This document shows, in pieces, positions 34,201 through 45,712 of a stretch of DNA of 64,000 nucleotides; the stretch's first letter is position 1, and each line of letters begins with the position of its first letter. The notes under the pieces are model-generated. The model was given only the letters and a program-made list of their open reading frames with translations, was not told the DNA's origin and did no database searches. This DNA is from Chloranthus sessilifolius (lineage: Eukaryota > Streptophyta > Magnoliopsida > Chloranthales > Chloranthaceae), in contig CM037585.1 of assembly GCA_021018995.1 (NCBI GenBank), positions 82,622,646 to 82,686,645 on the forward strand, in the 5' to 3' direction. The position numbers were made by a program, and so were the translations under genes.

Positions 34201-35325
34201 CATATACGATATAAAAAGCTGGAAATAGGTGCACAGGCCTACGCACTACCGACGCTACACGGGCCAATTGTGTACCGCAAGTAGGTGAACCTATGGCAGT
34301 TGCAGGAAGAGTAGATAGAGATTGGAGAAAAGTGGTCGGAGAAGAACTGTTCATGAGAGTGTTAACTGTAATAGATCGAGGTGCAGGAAAGAGGAATCTA
34401 CAGAAAAAATACGGTGAGCCGCTTTAAACCCTCCCTATACCCCGACACTCTTGCCTTCCATCACATTTAATAAAGGGCATTGTACTAAAAAATGCCTTGC
34501 GCCTTATTTTATCGCCAAAAACTTGTGAACCTCATTTTATCATTGTTGAGAGCCCCAGCGAACTATGAACGACCCGCCTGCTGTAGAAACCAACGCGGGA
34601 AGCAGGTTAAGTTTAGAGTTTTACTACTCTTAATAAATCCCCTCGTTAGTGACTTAAATTTCATATTTGCCATTAATATAAAACTCAAGTGCAACATAAA
34701 TTTGTCTTCTCTTTAATAAACAAATACCTACTTTGAAGGGGAAAGGGTTTAGTTAAAGTGTCAACAAATGAGTCTGAGTAATGCGCACCATATATGATGA
34801 GTTGGAAATAGGTGCACGGGCCTACGCACTACCGGTGCTACACGGGCTAATCGTGAACCGCAATCTGGTGAACCTATGAGAGTTGCATGAAAGGGTTTAG
34901 TGTGTGTGTCAAACAATGGTCTGAGTACTACGCACCATATAAGATATAAAGAGCTGAAAATAGGTGCACTAGCCTACGCACTACCAGTGCTACACGGGCC
35001 AATCTTGTATCGCAAGCTGGTAACCTATGGGAGTTGCAGGATGAGTAGATAGAGATTGGAGAAAAGTGGTCGGAGAAGAACCTTTGATGAGAGTGTTAAC
35101 TGTAATAGATCGAGGTGCGGGAAAGAGGAATCTACAGAAAAAATATGGTGAGCTGCCTTAAACCCTCCCTAAACCCAGACACCCCTGCCTTCCATCACAT
35201 TTAATAAATATATGCATACTTTGAAGGGGAAAGGGTTTAGTCTAAGTGTCAAAAAATGAGTCTTAGTTCTGTGCACCATATAAGATATAAAGAGCTTGAA
35301 ATAGGTGCACGGGCCTATGCACTAC
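31247..35325. repeat. higher-order satellite, segment 2
   Basis: The landmark gcaccatataagat occurs at 31251, 31832, 31985, 32572, 32725, 33308, 33461, 34048, 34198, 34785, 34932 and 35272. Spacings are 581, 153, 587, 153, 583, 153, 587, 150, 587, 147 and 340: five higher-order units, the last one shortened. The 153-bp subunit is a multiple of three and is often open in a frame on each strand, which explains the ORFs at 31828, 32195, 32595, 33208 and 34492. No known protein recognised. Confidence 0.93.
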
Positions 35326-37738
35326 TGTTATTCATTGAAAAGTATCACTTTTCATCTTTTAACCTAGCCTGTGCTGGACCTTGAAGCCGACTAATAGCTC
35401 TTGTTTAGCTTGTTTTGTAGTTAGGAATAAATTGTGTAGCTTAACACAAAGTCCATACTTCTGGTACCAAGAAGAGAGAGAATTCAAGCCAAGAATGACA
35501 GTTGAGCCAGAGATTGATGGAACACCATGGTGGTACACACCATGGTGACTATTTTACATGTTATGATGGACCAAGAAAGTCCAGCAGATGAACCAAGCAT
35601 AGGTGAGAGTGGAGGAAGCTGCAACAGAAGCATGTGCATAGCAACAAAGGAACAAATGACTTATCTTGCACAGTTGAGGTGCTGCCTCGTGCTGTTCAAT
35701 TCACTAGCAAAACTTCCTCACGCAGCTAAGACATGCAGCATACTAGAGCTCGCGAAGAAGTCATGCAGCTCAATGAAGGGGTTATCACAAAGCAGTCTCT
35801 CGCATAGTAGTCACGCAGTTCAGCTGCAATCAACATGTAAAGAAACTCGCGAAGTAGTCGCGCACTAAGCCTCCAAGAATACAGCTCGCGAAGTTCTTAC
35901 GAGGATCAAACTTTAAAGCAGCCGCACGCACTACCTCACGAGACCAATTTACGTGAATTGCAGCCACAACCTCACGAAGTTCTCGCGTGGCTTTAGAGGA
36001 TAGAGACGCCCAGAAGTTCTCTCTCTCGCAGCTCTTGCGCGATTGGAAGCTCAACCCTTTTTGCCGAGCGACAGGTAAAGTTCATCTGCACGAGTACCTC
36101 GCGATAGGAGATTCTGAAGCTCTACTGCACGAGCAAGCCAAGTGCTGCTAACTCTTCACGCGAGTGCATTCAAAGCTAGATCAGCTGTGCGATCATCCAA
36201 AGTCTACATGCGAGAGTGAACAAACCTTCCAAGCTAATTCCTACCTTGCGAGGACTTTGCAAGCTGCGCGAAGTAACTAAAGAGCACAAATCATCTGTAC
36301 GATAGAAGTAATATGTAGAAGGCAGCCACGTGAAGCTCAAGCTCTCTACTTCTCAATCTTAACTCATGGACCTTTTGGGAATTTTCCCAGGTCTAGGGCA
36401 CACATCTCGAGGCACTGATCTCAAGACACACATTCCAAAGCATCTAAGGGTTGTAACAGTGCTACATTTGCTATAACAAATAGGGTTTACTCTTCTCTGA
36501 GCCAAGGCTTTAGGACTGAGTATAGAAGTTGTGCTTGTAACTTACAATTCATTAATCTCTCCTTCAACCTCTGTCGGTTAAGAGCTCAAGCAGATTAAGG
36601 TTAGGGTTAGGGTTTGATCACTTCTTTTTCCATTCTTTCTTCTCTCTTCGCCTAGTACTTACTGGCTAAATCTTTGGTAAGCAATTAGGTGTAGTTTCAT
36701 TTAGTTTTGTAATGGGTCATTTAAACATTAGGATTTTATGAAGAGCTGTTGTGCACAAGGTTGCTGCCTTGAGAAATTGCATTGTTGGTAATTTAGATCA
36801 ATGAAATTTATGCTTTAAACGTTCATTTAATCTATTATTTTCCTATTTGCCCGTAGTTTTGTTCAGACTATAGCATGCATTTAGGATTTGAGCTGATTGA
36901 AAGACCCATGGAAGCTTGAGCTTGTAGCCCTGGGACCATAGTGACAGTAGCAGTTTACATGTTCCATCTCCTCATCTGTGGGTAAGGCAACCTCTGTGGA
37001 TAGCTTGTGACCATTTGAGTAGACAGACTATAGCCCTAGGGCAGGTCTTGGTCACAGATCTGAGAAGGATTATTTTCCTCTGCACTTAAGCTTGTAGCCT
37101 AGTGAGAGGTTGTTACAAGAACAAGCTCCCCTCTATTTTACTTTACCACTATCAGATGTTAGATTTGGCTTCTCTGTAGTGATTGCAGACTTGTGACTAC
37201 TATTGGATAGTTTGTGACCATTTGAGTGGACAGAGTATAGCCTTAAGAGGAGTCTAAATGGCATGGGTTAAATTGGATTCTTCTTCCTTGCTGAGATTTT
37301 TTATAGCACTTTATTAAGGATTTGCTGCAGAGACAGCCCTAAATCTGAGTTACATAACTGAATTAACTTTAGTCTAAACTGCTTACTTCTCATCCTTTTA
37401 TCTTTATTTTAACACACCATCACCACCTTTTTCATAACCCTTTTTTAGGATATGACTGTACTTTATTTCTTTCTTTTAGTAGGTAGTTTAGTGTAGTTGT
37501 GACACCCAACTCTCTTTCTTTAGGATTGTCAGATCTTTAGCCAGATCTGGAGGCCTACTATTATAGCCCATTTTGGGTTCTAGATCAATTTCTCTATGGG
37601 ATAAACTCTTACTTATCAAAACTTGTTACAATAGTCCTGTATCTTGCAGACTGTGTGTACTTTAGGTTGCTGATTTCATAGTCATTTTACTCCACCTTTG
37701 TATTCTGATTTTACCATCTCATCACTTAAATAAACATC
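35326..37738 (+). repeat. left arm: LTR, TCGCGA type
   Basis: About 2.4 kb. U3 has a CG-palindrome array, around 36530 a TATA-like tataga site, then leader modules at 37005 and 37211, and 'cagatctggagg' and 'cttatcaaaacttg' near the end, as in other LTRs here. 'gttagggttagggtttg' near 36603 is a short telomere-like run, not a telomere. Confidence 0.8.
35745..36330. promoter_or_regulatory. CG-palindrome array (CTCGCGAAG type), left arm
   Basis: About a dozen copies of ctcgcgaag / ctcgcgcagtt / ctcgcgata-like motifs with TCGCGA core, upstream of the TATA-like region. Related arrays are at 39730-40490 and (reversed) 42130-42800. Confidence 0.62.
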
Positions 37739-37876
37739 CTAGAAATTGCTAAGGAGCTAACTGGAGGGGTCATTGCATCAGGGGTATTAATCAGGAAGAG
37801 AGATATGCACCCCAACCTCAGATTTATCGATAGGGTGCTGAGGAAAAATGTGTATTGCTCTAGGTGTCTAAGTGCT
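37739..37876. other. spacer between inverted LTRs
   Basis: 138 bp that contain the diverged tails of both LTRs ('ctagaaattgct' left, 'acacctagagc' right on the complement) and about 100 bp of unassigned sequence. No PBS or PPT recognised in it. Confidence 0.6.
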
Positions 37877-39729
37877 GATGTTTATTTAAGTGATGAGATG
37901 GTAAAATCAGAATACAAAGGTGGAGTAAAATGGCTATGAAATCAGCAACCTAAAGTACACACAGCCTGCAAGATACAGGGCTATTGTAGCAAGTTTTGAT
38001 AAGTAAGAGTTTGTCTCATAGAGAAATTGATCTAGAACCCAAAATGGGCTATAATAGTAAGCCTCCAGATCTGAGTATAGATCTGACAATCCTAAAGAAA
38101 GGGAGTTGGGTGTTACAACTATCCTAAACTACCTACTAAAAGAAAGAAATAAAGTGCAGTACTATCCTAAGAAAGGGTTATGAAGAAGGTGGTGATGGTG
38201 TGTTAAAATAAAGATAAAAGGATGAGAAGTATCCAGTTTAGGCTAAAGTTAATTTAGTTATGTAACTCAAATTTAGGGATGTCTTTGCAACAAATCCTTA
38301 CTGAAGTGTTATAAAAAATCTCAGCAAGGAAGAAGAATCCAACTTAACCCATGCCATTTAGACTGCTCTTAAGGCTATACTCTGTCCACTCAAATGGTCA
38401 CAGACTATCCAATAGAGTTTGTCAAATCCCATTGATTAAATTAGAAAAGCTAACCTAATCCAAAGGAGTGAACTGATCTTAAGGCTATAATCTGTCCACT
38501 TAAATGGTCACAGACTATCCAATAGATTTCCTCCAACCAATGAATTAAATCAGGCCATGAATACCATTGTAAACACTATATTTGCCAGGCTACAAGCATT
38601 ACAGATCTGCTACAGATCTGGTAGACATTTATAGGAGCAAACAGACCTTGAAAATTTGGTGGGAACCACAAGGTATCTCAGACTGAATGAGGATTTAGAT
38701 TCAGCTGGTCATTGCTATAAAATGCCTACAATGACTCAGCTCATAAGTCTGCAATCACTACAGAGAAGTCAGATCTAACATCTGATAGTGGTCAAGTAAA
38801 ACAGAGGGGAGCCTGTTCCTGCAACAACCTCTCACTAGGCTACAAGCTTAAGTGCAGAGGAAGAGAATCCTTCTCAGATCTGTGACCAAGACCTGCCCTA
38901 GGGATATAGTCTGTCCACTCAAATGGTCACAGGCTATCCACAGAGGCTGCCTTACCCACAGATGATGAGATGGAACATGTAAACTGCTGCTGGCACTATG
39001 GTCCCAGGGCTACAAGCTCAAGCTTCCATGGGCCTTTCAATAAGCTCAAATCCTAAATGCATGCTATAGTTTGAAAAAAATTACAGGCAAATAAGAAAAT
39101 AACATATTAAATGAACATTTAAAGCATAAATTTTATTGATCTAAATAACCAACAATATAATTTCTCAAGGTAGCAGTCTTGTGCACAACAACTCTTCACA
39201 AAATCCCAATGTTTAAATGATCCATTACAAAACTAAATGAAACTACACCTAATTGCTTACCAAAGATTTAGCCAGCATGTGCTGGGCTAAGAGAGAAGAA
39301 AAAATGAAAACAAAAGTGATCAAATCCTAACCCTAACCATAATCTGCTTGAGCTCTCAGCCGACAGAGGTTGAAGGAGAGATTGATGAATTCTAAGTTAC
39401 AAGCACAACTTATATACTCAGTCCTAATGCCTTGCGTCAGAGAAGAGTAGACCCTAATTTTTCTAGCAGATGTGACACTATTACAACTCTTGGATGGTTT
39501 AGAATGTGCGCCTCAAGATCAGTGCCTTGGGATGTTGTTAAGACCTGAAAAGTACCACTTTTCACCCCTTAACTTAACCTTTGATTAGACCCATAGCCAC
39601 CTAATAAGTCCTTGTTAAGTGTTTTATGTAGGTAGTACCCAGCAGTGAAATAAGGCCAGGAATCCTGCTAAAAAGCCTATTTTGGCACCAGAAGTCCCTT
39701 AGAAGGATGAAGTTTGAATTCAGACCTGA

Positions 39730-40490
39730 AAATGAGCCTCGCGCAGTCCAGCTGAGCTTCCCAAGACTCTACAACAACTTCTCACGTAGATGATTGACTG
39801 AAGAGCTTCAGAAACATAAACTCGCGCAGCTCTCGTGAAACCCAAGAATAGAACACCTCACGCAGTCTCGTGCAGTTCAAAGCAGACTTCTCTCAGCTAC
39901 GCGCAGTTCACTCGAGCAGTGAGAAGAGAGAGAAGACTCCTCGCTTGTCGCATCGCCAGGGATGCAACTATCAGAAGAGAACTCCTCGCGCAGTTCTCAC
40001 GCCATTCAAGAAGAAAGTGTCCTTAAGAAGGCAAAGCCACCCTCGCGAAGATCAGTTAAGACATGGAACCTCGCGCAGTTCAGAACTCATCAAAGCCTTG
40101 CGAGGTAACTCGCGAAGCCCAGTGAAGATAAGTGCTCGCAAAGTTCTCGCGCTATTCAAATCTATCTTCGTGAAGATCAACCTCGCGACTGCTTAAGCTC
40201 CAACCCCGCGACATCTGAGGCTCTGATGTCCACTCAACCTCACGACTGCCTGAAGAGCAAACCAAGCCATCCTCGCGAAGGCAGAAGCTTCAATTTCAAA
40301 TCATCCTAGTGAAGAACAAAAGCTACCACGCGACAAGTCTGGGAAACAATGGCTACCTAGCGAAGCTTTGAACCTCAAACTTCCATCTCTTCAGGAGAGG
40401 ACTTTTTGGGAATTTCTAGTGATTAGGGCACGCACTCCCACGCTCAAATCTCCGTGCACGCGCCCTAAGGCATCGGAGGATCACTATTCG
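39730..40490. promoter_or_regulatory. CG-palindrome array (CTCGCGCAG type), solo LTR
   Basis: Twenty or more motifs of the ctcgcgcagtt / ctcgcgaagt / cctcgcgac form, TCGCGA or CGCG centred, spaced irregularly up to about 60 bp before the TATA box. The clearest example of the array-then-TATA layout in this window. Confidence 0.7.
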
Positions 40491-40549
40491 GCCACGTGGC
40501 ATTGTTAAAATTAGGGTTTCCTAACCCAAATGCGCTGCCACACCACTGT

Positions 40550-40557
40550 TATAAATA
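40550..40557 (+). promoter_or_regulatory. candidate LTR TATA box (solo LTR)
   Basis: tataaata, preceded by 'gccacaccactgt' and followed by 'cccacacttagc'. Position about 1010 bp into the LTR. Confidence 0.72.
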
Positions 40558-41089
40558 CCCACACTTAGCTTAGGTTTGAGGAGCTTAGACTTTCTTTTCT
40601 TTCTACATCCTGGAATAGCTAGGAACCCATCTCATTTCTGGGAGACTTGATCTAAGATCGTTTAGTTTTTCTTTTTGTAGTTGTAAGTAGTTTTCTTTTT
40701 CTTTTTCCTTCTCTCCATAGTCCAGCATTTGCTGGCTATGTCTTTGTATGTATTTTGAACTAGATTAATGGAAGTTCTGTAATAGGATATGTACTTTGTG
40801 GGATTTGTGTTTGTGTGTGAGATGCTCTGTGCAAGGCTGCTACCTTGTGATCCGCCATTGCTTTGGCTGTGTTTCAAACCAATGGAGGACTGATTCTAAG
40901 GGCCACTCAGATCCAAGTGACCTGTGTGTCTGGGCTATCATGGTCCTATACAGCCTTAGCCCCACCACAGGACCCACTAGATCTGAAATCCCCAATGGAG
41001 CTTGAGCTGGTAGCCTTGTGACCATGGTGGTAGCAGCGATATTCTTGTTTTGTCTTGGGCTCCATGAGGAGGATAACCTCTGGGATAGT

Positions 41090-41549
41090 CTGTGACCATT
41101 TAAGTGGACAGATTATAGCCTTAGGGTGATTCTAATCCACCGATCCAAGATGGATCCTTCTTCTTTACACCTGAGCTTGTAGAAGCCTGGTGGGAGATTG
41201 TACAGAGGCAGACTCCCCTATATTTGTATAGATCCGCCATCAGAAGTTGGATCTGATCCGGTTATAGAGATTGTAGGCTGGTGACTGAACCATTGTAGCC
41301 TCACTCAAGTAATGGACAACTAGATCGAAGGTTGTACTCAATCTCTTGCTGGTTCTATGTGTCTGGGCTATCATGGTCCTATACAGCCTTAGCCCCACAT
41401 ATAGAGCTTTAGAGGTTGAGGTTCCCTATGGATTCTTGAGCTGGTAGCCTGGATGAAATAATGCCTGCAATGATTTACTGGTTATGTTTTGACCCATCCC
41501 TGGATAGTGGTTCCCCTATGGGATAATCTGTGACCATTTGAATGGACAG
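41090..41549 (+). other. two leader stem-loop-like modules (solo LTR)
   Basis: ctgtgaccatttaagtgg + acag at 41090-41111, and ctgtgaccatttgaatgg + acag at 41528-41549, each followed by 'atagcctta'. Confidence 0.65.
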
Positions 41550-43140
41550 GTTATAGCCTTAAGGGTGGAATCATAGCAGAGTGATGGGTTGGATCCTTTC
41601 TCCTCAGTGGTGATAATGTAGCCACTGGACAGGATTTCTATAACATCAGATCTGAATCGGAGTTACAAAACTCCTCTGATCTGGGTTCAATAACATACTT
41701 CTCACCCTTTTATATTTATTTTCTACACTCCATTCATCCTCTCAACCCTTTCTGTAGTTTGGACATTAGAATACTTAGAATAAGTGACCTTAAACTCCCC
41801 TCCTTTTTGGACTGCCAGATCTGTAGTCAGATCTGGAGGGACTACTAGAGATGGCTCCTTTGGAGCTGTAGATCACCTTTCCCTGTGGGACAAACTCTTA
41901 CTTATCAAAACTTGCTACAATGGACCCTGTATCTTGCAGGTCTAGGATTTCTTAGTTGTGCTGATTCCATCTTCTGTTTTACTCTTTCTTTGATTTTTAA
42001 ATAACTTTCACCACCAACCAATAAAGTAAGCACACACTCAGAAATCCGCCAATAGATGTGTGCCCTAGACCTGGGGAAATCTCCAAAAGGTCCTTGAGTT
42101 AAGATTGAGAAGTGAAGAGCCCGAGCTTCGCGAGGCTGCCTTCTACATATTACTTCTGTCACATAGATGATTTGTGCTCTTTAGTTACTTCGCGCAGCTT
42201 GCAGAGTCCTCGCAAGGTACGAATTAGCTTGGAAGGTTTATTCACTCGTGTAGGTGGACTTTGGATGATCGCGCAACTGATCTGGCTTTGAATGCACTCA
42301 CGCGGAAGAGTTTGCAGCACTTTGCTTGCTCGCATAGTAGAGCTTCAGAATCTCCTGTTGTGAGGTACTCGCGTAGAAGGACTTTACATCTCGCTCGGTA
42401 AAAAGGGTTGAGCTTCCAACCGTGTGAGAGCTGCGGGAGAGAACTTATGGGCGTCTCTCTCCTCTAGAGCCACGCGAGAACTTCGTGAGGTTGTGGCTGT
42501 GGTTCGCGCAAATTGGTCTCGCGAGATAGTGCGCGCAGCTGCTTTAAAGCTTGATCCTTGTGAGAACTTTGCGAGCTTTATTCCTGGAGGCTTAGTGTGC
42601 GACTACTTCGTGATTTTCTTTCCATGTTGATTGCAGCTGAAGTGCGTGACTGCTGCGCAGAGGCTGCTTTGTGATAACCCCTTCATTGAGCTACGCGACT
42701 TATTCGCGAGCTCTAGTATGCTGCATATCTTAGCTGCGCGAGGAAGCTTTGCTAGTGAATTGAACAGCGTGAGGCAGCACCTCAACTATGCGAGATAAGT
42801 CATTTGTTCCTCTATTGCTATGCACATGCTTCTGTTCCAGCTTCCTCCACTCTCACCTATGCTTAGTTCATCTGCTGGACTTTCTTGGTCCATCATGACA
42901 TGCAAAATAGTCCCCATGGTGTGTACCACCATGGTGTTCTATCAATCTCTAGCTCAACTGTCATTCTTGGCTTGAATTCTCTTTCTTCTTGACACAAGAA
43001 GTATGAACTTTGTGTTAAGCTGCATAATTTATTCCTAACTACAAAACAAACTAAACAAGAGTTATTAGTTGGCTTCAAGGTCCAACAAAGGCTAGGTTAA
43101 GAGATAAAAAGTGGTACTTTTCAGTGAATAAGAACTAACA

Positions 43141-43850
43141 GCGCTACACGGGCCAATCGTGTACCATAATCTAGTGAACCTATGGTAGTTATAGGAAAGG
43201 GTTTAGTGTAATTGTCAAAAAATGAGTCTGAGTACTGCGCACCATATAAGATATAAAGAGCTGGAAATAGGTGCACGGGCCTACGCACTACTGGCGCTGC
43301 ACGAGCCAATTGTGTACCGCAAGCTGGTGAACCTATGGGAGTTACAGGAAGAGTAGATAGAGATTGGAGAAAAGTGGTCGGAGAAGAACCTTTGATGAGA
43401 GTGTTAACTGTAATAGATCGAGGTGCGAGAAAGAGGAATCTGTAGAAAAAACATGGTGAGGCGCCTTAAACCCTCCCTAAACCCCAACACCCTTGCCTTC
43501 CATCACATTTAATAAATATATACATACTCTGAAGGGGAAAGGGTTTAGTCTATGTGTCAAAAAACTAGTTTGAGTACTACTCACCATATAAGATATAAAG
43601 AGCTGGAAATAGGTGCACGGGCCTATGCACTATCGATGCTATACGGGCCAATCGTGTACCGCAAGTTGGTGAACCTATGGGAGTTGCAGGAATGGGTTTT
43701 GTGTTTGTGTCAAAAAATGAGTCCGAGTACTGCGCACCATATAAGATATAATGATCTGGAAATAGGTGCATGGGCCTACGCACTACCGGTGCTACATGGT
43801 CCAATCGTGTACCGCAAGTTGCTGAACCTATGGGAGCTGCAGGAAAGAGG
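43141..43850. repeat. higher-order satellite, segment 3
   Basis: Contains the landmark ccatataagatata near 43240, 43586 and 43735 and one shortened 430-bp part. It stops near 43850 where the rearranged junction begins. The subunit here is open for 107 codons (43552-43875) with GPIVYRKLVNLWELQE repeated twice, showing the 51-codon period. Confidence 0.85.
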
Positions 43851-43857
43851 CCGAAAA

Positions 43858-44021
43858 ATTATAAACAGTGGATAATTTTTGACAAGTCAAATTTCCAGGC
43901 AGCTTATGTGGTGCAATGTGACTGGCTATAGTGTTTGGGCTCACTATGTATGCTGCCAGTCATGTTGTGCCACATAAGTTGCCTATAAAATTGTCTATAA
44001 AAAATTATTCACATTATAACA
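43858..44021. mobile_element. small TIR element (MITE-like)
   Basis: A 146-bp core (43867-44012) has long imperfect inverted repeats: left agtggataatttttgac with cagcttatgtgg and gactgg; right, complemented, gtgaataattttttatag with caacttatgtgg and gactgg. Flanks attataaac (43858) and attataaca (44013) look like an 8-9 bp duplication, so a Mutator or hAT type is possible. No coding capacity. Confidence 0.6.
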
Positions 44022-44029
44022 CAATCCTT

Positions 44030-45125
44030 TTGAGGCCTCTAATTCGTGAAAGTCAACCACATTTTCAACCCCTTTCTTGTCCTTGATCTCAAGATCAAAC
44101 TCCTGTAATAGGAGGATCCATCTGACCAATCTAAGCTTTGCTTCCTTTTTTGACAAAAGGTATTTTAGGGTTGAGTGGTCTGTGAAAACCACTACCTTGG
44201 ATCCCATCACATAAGACCTGAACTTATTTAGAGCAAAGACAATTGCCAATAGTTCCTTCTTAGTTGTAGTGTAATTTAACTGAGCATCAATCATGATTTT
44301 GCTTGCATAAGCAATCACACAAGGGGCCTTATCCTTCCTTTGTCCCAAGACTGCACCAATTGCAAAGTCTGATGCATCACACATCAGCTCAAAAGGTATA
44401 GAAAAATCAGGTGCTTGAAGGATAGGTGCAGAGGTTAGGAAACTTTTCAACAGCTCAAAGGCCTTAAGGCATTCATCATTGAAATCAAAGGAGACCTCTT
44501 GGCACAATAGGTGGCAAAGAGGTTTTGAGATCTTGCTGAAATCTTTGATAAATCGCCTATAGAAGCCAGCATGCCCCAAGAAGGATATGACTTGTTTCAT
44601 AGTTTTTGGTGGGGGTAAATGTATAATCAGATTTATTTTAGCCTTGTCTACCTCAATGCCTCTGTGAGAAACCACATGGCCAAGGACAATGCCTTGAGTG
44701 ACCATAAAATGGCTTTTTCCCCAACTTAAAACCAAGTTGGTTTCCTCACATCTCTGTAATACAAGGTTGAGATGGTGTAGACATTGGCTAAAACTATCTC
44801 TAAAAATAGAGAAATCATCCATAAAAATCTCTAGAAACTGCTCAATCATGTAAGAAAATATAGCATACATGTACCTTTGGAAAGTTACAGGTGCATTACA
44901 CAATCCAAATGGCATCATTCGATAGGCAAAGGTGCCAAATGGGCATGTGAAAGTTGTCTTTTCTTGATCTTGTGGATAAACAGGGATTTGGTTATACCCC
45001 GAATATCCATCGAGAAAATAATAAAAAGACTTTCCTGCTAACTTATCCAAGATTTGGTCAATAAAGGGTAAAGGGAAATGGTCTTTTCCGGTTTTCAGAT
45101 TGAGCTTTCGATAATCTATACACAC
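44030..45125 (-). pseudogene. pol: Athila-like RT and RNase H
   Basis: An open frame of about 365 codons. RT has [23 protein letters not shown], the [16 protein letters not shown] block and the catalytic FMDDFSIF near 44810-44835. RNase H has [16 protein letters not shown] (Asp), [17 protein letters not shown] (Glu) and [15 protein letters not shown] (Asp). All catalytic residues remain. It ends in KKGVENVV followed by sequence unlike the usual ADHLSRL; the final codons come from the TIR element. The most intact pol segment in the window, but without integrase. Confidence 0.93.
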
Positions 45126-45712
45126 CCTCTAACCTGTGGTTTCCTTAGTCGGAACAAGCTCACCAGCATCAGTTTTAATCACAGTAATTCCAAATTTCTT
45201 AGGCACCACCCATTTAGAATTTGAAATTGGGTAGATGACTCCAGCATCTAGCAATTTGACCACTTCTTTCATCACCACTTCTTGCATGTGGAGATTCAAT
45301 TTTTCCTGCATTTCTCTAGACGGTTTGGAACCCTCTTCTAGGTGGATTTTATACATGCACACAGCAGGGCTAATGCCCCCAAGGTCAGCAATGGTCCAGC
45401 CAATTGCTCTCTTATGCTTATTTAAAGCACACAACAACTCTTCCTCTTGCTCATCAGTGAGAGAGGATGAAATAATCACTGGAAATTTCTAGTTTGCCCC
45501 AAAAAAGCATACTTCAAGGTTTTACGTAGCTGTTTCAACTCCACATCTGGTGGACATACAAGTGAAGGCAACAAGGGTGCCTTTGATGGTGGTGGAAGAG
45601 GCATCACAACAGGTTTCCAAGGAGGATACCTTGTTGTTGGCCCTACATCAGAAATTAAGGCTTTCACCTCTTGAACCATGGGTGTGGGGGCCTTCTCTTC
45701 CACAATCTCACT
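45126..45712 (-). pseudogene. pol: Athila-like RT N-terminal linker
   Basis: Open runs 45129-45479 and 45476-45703 in two frames. LNKHKRAIGWTIADLGGI and VVKLLDAGVIYPIS are the typical start of Athila RT. A stop separates it from the RT main frame at 45125 (a Trp/Arg position after 'TTG'), and a frame change occurs near 45478. KYAFLG precedes it. Confidence 0.85.

Larger units (their letters stand above)
39536..42054 (+). mobile_element. solo LTR (Athila-like, TCGCGA type)
   Basis: Starts tgttaagacc and ends ccgccaata (expected aaca with one C-to-T). Exact target duplication gatgt at 39531-39535 and 42055-42059. 2519 bp with no interior sequence, so formed by LTR-LTR recombination. It has the array 39730-40490, TATA at 40550 and leader modules at 41090 and 41528. 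The ORF at 39870 is inside the array and is not supported. Confidence 0.92.
35326..43140. mobile_element. inverted pair of LTRs with nested solo LTR
   Basis: It starts tgttattcattgaaaagt and ends with the complement of a nearly identical LTR start (tgttagttcttattc). Left arm 35326-37738, spacer 37739-37876, right arm 37877-39535 plus 42060-43140. Both outer ends are LTR starts, so the two LTRs are tail to tail, unlike a normal element. Flanks are satellite (left actac, right gcgct) with no target duplication visible. Confidence 0.85.
37877..43140 (-). repeat. right arm: inverted LTR, split by solo LTR
   Basis: Reverse complement of the left arm. It runs 37877-39535, then resumes at 42060-43140 after the solo LTR. 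Leader modules are at 38382, 38492 and 38911 (reverse strand), one more than in the left arm. Its U3 has the TCGCGA-type array at 42130-42800. Divergence from the left arm is moderate, so the palindrome is old. Confidence 0.82.

Noticed and set aside
36595-36620. Interstitial telomere repeat (gttagggttagggtttg)
   Set aside because: Only two to three partial units, inside an LTR with an inverted copy near 39325; chance similarity.
39835-40196. Arg/Ser-rich ORFs (63 and 108 codons)
   Set aside because: Encoded by the TCGCGA-type array in the solo LTR; composition explains them.
35326-43140. Large terminal-inverted-repeat DNA transposon
   Set aside because: The terminal repeats are LTRs with TATA box, leader modules and U5 ends; no transposase and no target duplication.
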